Below are positions 6,805 to 9,686 of a DNA stretch of 9,686 bases, one piece after another. Positions within the stretch are counted from its first letter, which is position 1. Each line of letters opens with the position of its first letter. The position numbers and the translations under genes were made by a program. Source of the DNA: Nitrospirota bacterium (GTDB taxonomy: Bacteria > Nitrospirota > Thermodesulfovibrionia > Thermodesulfovibrionales > Dissulfurispiraceae); NCBI GenBank assembly GCA_013349595.1, contig DUZI01000047.1:1-9686 (forward strand), read 5' to 3'. Below the pieces are notes generated by a model. It was not told where the DNA came from. It searched no databases and saw only the letters and a list, made by a program, of their open reading frames with translations.

Positions 6805-8400
6805 ATGGCATATCTCGTATTAGCAAGAAAATGGAGACCTCAAAGGCTTTCTGAAATCGTTGGTCAGGAGTCTATCGCAAGGATTTTGAAAAATGCAGTA
6901 TCTTCTAAAAAGGTCGGACATGCCTATATTTTTTCAGGTCCAAGAGGTGTAGGCAAAACTTCATCAGCAAGAATATTGGCTAAAATCCTTAATTGTAAAA
7001 GTCCTCACGATGATGAGCCTTGTGGAATTTGTGATTCCTGCAAATCAATCACTGAAGGCTCATCCCTTGATGTAATTGAGATAGATGGTGCATCTAATAA
7101 CAGCGTTGACAATATAAGAGAATTAAGAGAAACTGTTAAATATTCCCCCTCATCGTCAAGGTATAAAATATACATTGTTGATGAGGCTCATATGCTTTCT
7201 CAAGGGGCTTTTAATGCCTTTTTAAAGACCCTTGAAGAACCACCCTCTCATGTTATCTTTGTCCTTGCTACTACGGAACCAAGAAAAATACCTATAACAA
7301 TACTTTCAAGATGTCAACATCTACCCTTTAAAAAAATATCTTCTGCAAAGATAAAACATAGATTGATGGAGATTTGTAGCATGGAGGGGATAAATGCAAA
7401 AGAACAAGCACTTGATATGATTGCAAGGATGTCTGAAGGTAGTATGCGTGATGCCTTGACCATTCTTGACCAGGCTACATCTTTTTCAGAATCCTTAAAT
7501 AGTGCAGATATAAAAGACCTTTTCGGACTTACAGATGTTGAAAGTTTGTATAAAGTAACAAAGGCAATCATTAATGGAGAAAGGACATCAATAATAACTA
7601 ACATAAGAGAACTTGTAGAAAGTGGTATTGACATCAAGATATTTATCAAAGATTTGATCCAATACATAAGAAATCTCATGATTATCCTTGCTTTAGATGA
7701 CGAAAAAGATGAAATTGATTTAACAGAAGAGGAGAGAAAATCACTCTTTGATTTAAGTAAACATACTACCTTACCACATGTCTTGTTGATTTTAAATGAA
7801 TTAATCAAGGCAGAGATACCTCTCAGACAATCACAATTTCCGAGGGTATTCCTTGAGATGTCGTTACTTAAGATTGCTACAATGAGTTGCTACAGAAATA
7901 TAGATGATTTCTTAAAGATGCTCAAATCACCTTCAAAAGAGGTTAATTTGCCTGCTAATAACCTTTCTAAAGTTTTAAAAACTAATAATGAGGTCAAGTC
8001 ACAGGAACTAAATGCATTTTCACCTTCATTGACAATGAGACAACTATGGGAAAAAACCATTGATTTTGTTGAAGAGAAAAATAGTCTTCTGGCTTTAAAA
8101 CTCAAAGAAGGTGAGGTTAATATTAAAGATGATAATACCTTTCATATTACCTTCAAGGGAGGCAAGTCTGTTCATGCGGATTCCGTGAGTGAACAAATTG
8201 ATTATCTAAAGGAACTGTTACTGAAGTTTTCTGGACGAGATATTGATATTAAAATTACCCAAGATGAAGGTAAGGAAAAGGTCAGAGATATAAATGAAGA
8301 GGCAAGAAATAATCCTATCATCCAAAGGGTATTGTCACTTTACGATGGTATAATTGTTGAAGTAAAAGAAAATCCAAAAAAAGGAGGGACAGATGTCTAA
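6805..8400 (+). CDS. dnaX: DNA polymerase III subunits gamma and tau
   Basis: DnaX is the ATPase of the clamp loader that places the beta clamp on primed DNA; the full-length tau form also holds the polymerase cores at the fork. The 531-residue protein begins with the conserved MAYLVLARKWRP. It has Walker A GPRGVGKTS (45-53), zinc ligands Cys64, Cys73, Cys76 and Cys79, and Walker B with DEAH at 126-129. SRC is at 168-170 (arginine finger Arg169) and the sensor 2 segment GSMRDAL at 212-218. Domain III ends near residue 365, followed by a polar linker (about 366-405) and a short tau-specific domain. An in-frame T_TTA_AAA heptamer in that linker (7974-7980) could give a gamma-like product. No Shine-Dalgarno sequence is seen before the ATG. 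The start is fixed by homology. The last 8 bp overlap ybaB. Confidence 0.96.
   Translation: MAYLVLARKWRPQRLSEIVGQESIARILKNAVSSKKVGHAYIFSGPRGVGKTSSARILAKILNCKSPHDDEPCGICDSCKSITEGSSLDVIEIDGASNNSVDNIRELRETVKYSPSSSRYKIYIVDEAHMLSQGAFNAFLKTLEEPPSHVIFVLATTEPRKIPITILSRCQHLPFKKISSAKIKHRLMEICSMEGINAKEQALDMIARMSEGSMRDALTILDQATSFSESLNSADIKDLFGLTDVESLYKVTKAIINGERTSIITNIRELVESGIDIKIFIKDLIQYIRNLMIILALDDEKDEIDLTEEERKSLFDLSKHTTLPHVLLILNELIKAEIPLRQSQFPRVFLEMSLLKIATMSCYRNIDDFLKMLKSPSKEVNLPANNLSKVLKTNNEVKSQELNAFSPSLTMRQLWEKTIDFVEEKNSLLALKLKEGEVNIKDDNTFHITFKGGKSVHADSVSEQIDYLKELLLKFSGRDIDIKITQDEGKEKVRDINEEARNNPIIQRVLSLYDGIIVEVKENPKKGGTDV
7974..8030 (+). promoter_or_regulatory. candidate -1 frameshift signal in dnaX
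   Basis: The heptamer T_TTA_AAA (7974-7980) is in the X_XXY_YYZ register of the dnaX frame, covering Leu391-Lys392. After a -1 slip the next codons are AAC and TAA (7983-7985), giving a product of about 393 residues. Six bases downstream, AATGAGGT (7987-7994) can pair with ACCTTCATT (8022-8030, one bulge), a weak potential stimulator. No Shine-Dalgarno-like stimulator lies at the usual distance upstream. The position, right after domain III, is where gamma ends in species with known frameshifting. Confidence 0.45.
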
Positions 8401-8731
8401 GAAAATGCTTGGTGATATTATGAGAGAGGCTCAAAAGCTTCAAGGTGAGATGCAAAAGGTTCAAGAGGAGGCAAAGAAAAAGACCATTGAGGCAAGTTCT
8501 GGTGGAGGGATGGTTACAGTTGTTGTAAATGGTGGTGGTGAACTCCTATCTATCAAACTTGAAAAAGATGTGGTAAATCCAGATGATATAGAAATGCTTC
8601 AAGATTTAATAGTGGCTGCAGTAAACGAGGGATTAAGACGCTCTCAAGAGATGGTTAACGAAAGCATGTCAAAATTAACTATGGGGATGCAAATACCTGG
8701 TCTTGGCGGATTGGGAAATTTTCTGAAATAA
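8393..8731 (+). CDS. ybaB: YbaB/EbfC family nucleoid-associated protein
   Basis: This is a small DNA-binding protein that forms homodimers and coats the nucleoid, and is linked by conserved neighbourhood to recombination and repair. The 112-residue length is typical. An N-terminal helix (about 5-33) is rich in Gln, Lys and Glu, with the family pattern of LGDIMREAQKLQGEMQ. The beta-sheet core follows (GMVTVVVNGGGELLSIKL, 39-56). A second long helix covers 65-95 and the glycine-rich tail ends PGLGGLGNFLK. The ATG overlaps the dnaX stop by 8 bp and is served by a strong AAGGAGGG at 8381-8388 inside dnaX, so its translation need not depend on coupling. The order dnaX-ybaB-recR is one of the most conserved in bacteria. 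Confidence 0.94.
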   Translation: MSKKMLGDIMREAQKLQGEMQKVQEEAKKKTIEASSGGGMVTVVVNGGGELLSIKLEKDVVNPDDIEMLQDLIVAAVNEGLRRSQEMVNESMSKLTMGMQIPGLGGLGNFLK

Positions 8732-8734
8732 AAG

Positions 8735-9328
8735 ATGGCTCAAAGTATTGTAGAAGACCTGATTTTAAATCTCACAAAATTGCCTGGAATAGGTCGAAAG
8801 ACAGCTCAAAGACTTGCTTTTTATATTCTATCTATGGATAAAGATGATGCCCTTTCTATTGCACAATCAATAATTGAAGCAAAACAGAAGGCTCTTTTTT
8901 GTTCTATTTGTTTTAATCTTACTGATGAAGACCCTTGTCATATATGTATTGATACAACAAGAGATAGTAAAACCCTATGTGTAGTGGAGGAAACAAGTAA
9001 TATTACAGCCATTGAAAGAACAGGTTTTTTCAAGGGGAAATATCATGTATTGCTTGGTGCTTTGTCTCCTGTTGACGGTATTTATGCAGATAAATTAAAG
9101 ATTCGGGAGTTGACAGAGAGGATTAGTAAGGAAGATATTGAGGAGGTGATACTTGCAACAAATCCTAATACCAAAGGGGAGTTAACTGCTAAATATATTA
9201 CTGAATTAATAAAACCCTTTGGAATAAAGGTATCACGAATTGCCTATGGTTTACCAATTGGCAGTGATATTGAATTTGCTGACGAGGTTACTCTATCAAA
9301 GGCACTTGAAGGGAGAAGGCAACTTTGA
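8735..9328 (+). CDS. recR: recombination protein RecR
   Basis: RecR works with RecO (and RecF) to load RecA on SSB-coated gapped DNA. The 197 residues match the family length. A helix-hairpin-helix lies in the N terminus (LPGIGRKTAQRLA, 16-28). Four zinc-binding cysteines follow at 56, 59, 68 and 71. The Toprim domain starts at about 79 with LCVVEE (Glu85/Glu86) and includes SPVDGI (111-116) and ATNPNTKGE (141-149). The C-terminal IAYGLPIG...VTLSKALEGRR is typical. It begins 3 nt after the ybaB stop with no strong Shine-Dalgarno sequence, suggesting coupled translation. It is the last gene of the block; the family A repeat begins about 12 bp after its stop codon. Confidence 0.96.
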   Translation: MAQSIVEDLILNLTKLPGIGRKTAQRLAFYILSMDKDDALSIAQSIIEAKQKALFCSICFNLTDEDPCHICIDTTRDSKTLCVVEETSNITAIERTGFFKGKYHVLLGALSPVDGIYADKLKIRELTERISKEDIEEVILATNPNTKGELTAKYITELIKPFGIKVSRIAYGLPIGSDIEFADEVTLSKALEGRRQL

Positions 9329-9340
9329 TTGATTTTGTTC

Positions 9341-9546
9341 TTAAAATAGCGATAGCAAGGGCTGTTTCAGGCTTTTTATAATCGACAAATTTTATTTAAT
9401 TTTGCTTTATTCATTATAACGCAATGCCTTATGACAAAGCCCTAGGAACTTTTTTCTATAAGGTGTCTTATAAAAATCCTTCATCAGCCCTTCCTATCTT
9501 ACTTGCTGATTTTATTAAGCTTTTTAGTTCTATCGCCGATTTTGGG
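9341..9546 (+). mobile_element. MITE-like element, family A, copy 3 (uninterrupted)
   Basis: This is the full-length reference copy of about 206 bp. Its left end AAAATAGCGATAG (9343-9355) is inverted relative to its right end CTATCGCCGATTTTGGG (9530-9546). Next inward, AAGGGCTG...TTTTTATAATCGAC (9358-9385) is related in inverted orientation to GTCTTATAAAAATCC...CAGCCCTTCC (9475-9494), so the element is an imperfect palindrome. CCTTAT (9427-9432) and ATAAGG (9458-9463) can close a central stem. The outermost three or four bases of the left end have drifted and no clear target duplication remains, which suggests it is older than copy 2. Apart from the promoter that follows, this accounts for the gene-free stretch after recR. 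It has no coding capacity. Confidence 0.8.
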
Positions 9547-9560
9547 GATAGAAGTAATTG

Positions 9561-9589
9561 TTGATTTTATTGACTCAATGCTTCATAAT
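9561..9589 (+). promoter_or_regulatory. probable promoter of the gene starting at 9615
   Basis: TTGATT (9561-9566) and CATAAT (9584-9589) are separated by 17 bp. A start near 9596 leaves just enough leader for the AAGGGGA at 9601-9607 before the ATG. It lies immediately outside the right end of the family A repeat. Confidence 0.45.
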
Positions 9590-9614
9590 ACATATCTAAA
9601 AAGGGGATGATAAC

Positions 9615-9686
9615 ATGGGACTATTTGATTATTTCAACAAAAAAGATTCAAAACCAATAAAAAAGACTTCAACAGTCTCTTCAAGC
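9615..9686 (+). CDS. start of an unidentified protein (truncated by window end)
   Basis: The ATG at 9615 follows AAGGGGA (9601-9607) with suitable spacing and the frame stays open to the window edge. The 24 visible residues are MGLFDYFNKKDSKPIKKTST followed by VSSS: a short aromatic/hydrophobic start, then a lysine- and serine-rich polar stretch. MGLFDxF starts occur in many unrelated cytoplasmic or membrane-associated proteins, so no family can be named. No signal peptide or membrane segment is visible in this part. Its own promoter and the repeat in between argue that it is not simply part of the recR operon. Confidence 0.7.
   Translation, partial: MGLFDYFNKKDSKPIKKTSTVSSS

Noticed and set aside
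7314..7808. Open frame of 164 codons on the minus strand inside dnaX
   Set aside because: It lies opposite conserved DnaX domain II-III sequence. Its serine- and isoleucine-rich composition is what reverse-complemented AT-rich coding sequence gives.
8376..8382. A run of seven A residues near the end of dnaX as a frameshift site
   Set aside because: It is in a slippery register (A_AAA_AAA) but lies just six codons before the stop. The AGGAGGG next to it is the ybaB ribosome binding site. Any shift would alter only the last few residues.
1..9686. CRISPR arrays, tRNA genes, phage or defence genes
   Set aside because: There are no regularly spaced short repeats, no cloverleaf with a TTCGA-type arm and CCA-side pairing, and no recognisable integrase, nuclease or toxin. 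Every long frame on the + strand is a known housekeeping gene.

Overview
The window is a low-GC (roughly 35-40% by eye) bacterial chromosome segment that is almost entirely housekeeping. All genes lie on the + strand in two operon-like blocks, followed by the start of a third gene. The organism is probably a Gram-negative or deep-branching bacterium. The SRP RNA is the short 4.5S type without an Alu domain, unlike the long form common in Bacillus and Clostridia. Gene content and codon usage would fit something like Nitrospirota/Thermodesulfovibrio or a low-GC deltaproteobacterial relative. That placement is an inference, not read from a diagnostic marker.

Layout. Positions 1-151 hold the end of a repeat element cut by the window edge. 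Positions 152-260 look like a leftover coding tail, and the guaB promoter follows. Block 1 (319-6155) is guaB-guaA-ispA-dxs with gaps of 12, 13 and 1 nt. It comprises the two enzymes that turn IMP into GMP, then farnesyl diphosphate synthase and DXP synthase, which supply isoprenoids. Positions 6156-6643 are a gene-free gap holding a second, inverted copy of the same repeat, with a different 229-bp element nested inside it. Block 2 (6644-9328) is the 4.5S SRP RNA followed by dnaX-ybaB-recR: the clamp-loader subunit, the nucleoid-associated YbaB/EbfC protein and the recombination mediator RecR. This arrangement is widely conserved. Positions 9329-9614 hold a third copy of the repeat and then a promoter for a gene beginning at 9615, of which only 24 codons are visible.

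The unusual content is in the gaps. A family of about 200-bp MITE-like elements, with terminal inverted repeats of the form CCCAAAAATnAGCGATA, sits at every operon boundary in the window. The middle copy has a clean 5-bp target duplication (TATTT). It also carries an inserted second MITE-like element with its own inverted ends, a GCAAAA duplication and an extended hairpin. The two other copies give the empty-site sequence, so the nesting can be read directly.

Within dnaX, a heptamer T_TTA_AAA lies in the correct frame just after domain III. A -1 shift there would end after one codon, giving a gamma-like product of about 393 residues. This is a candidate programmed frameshift. I found no new defence, toxin or CRISPR system.
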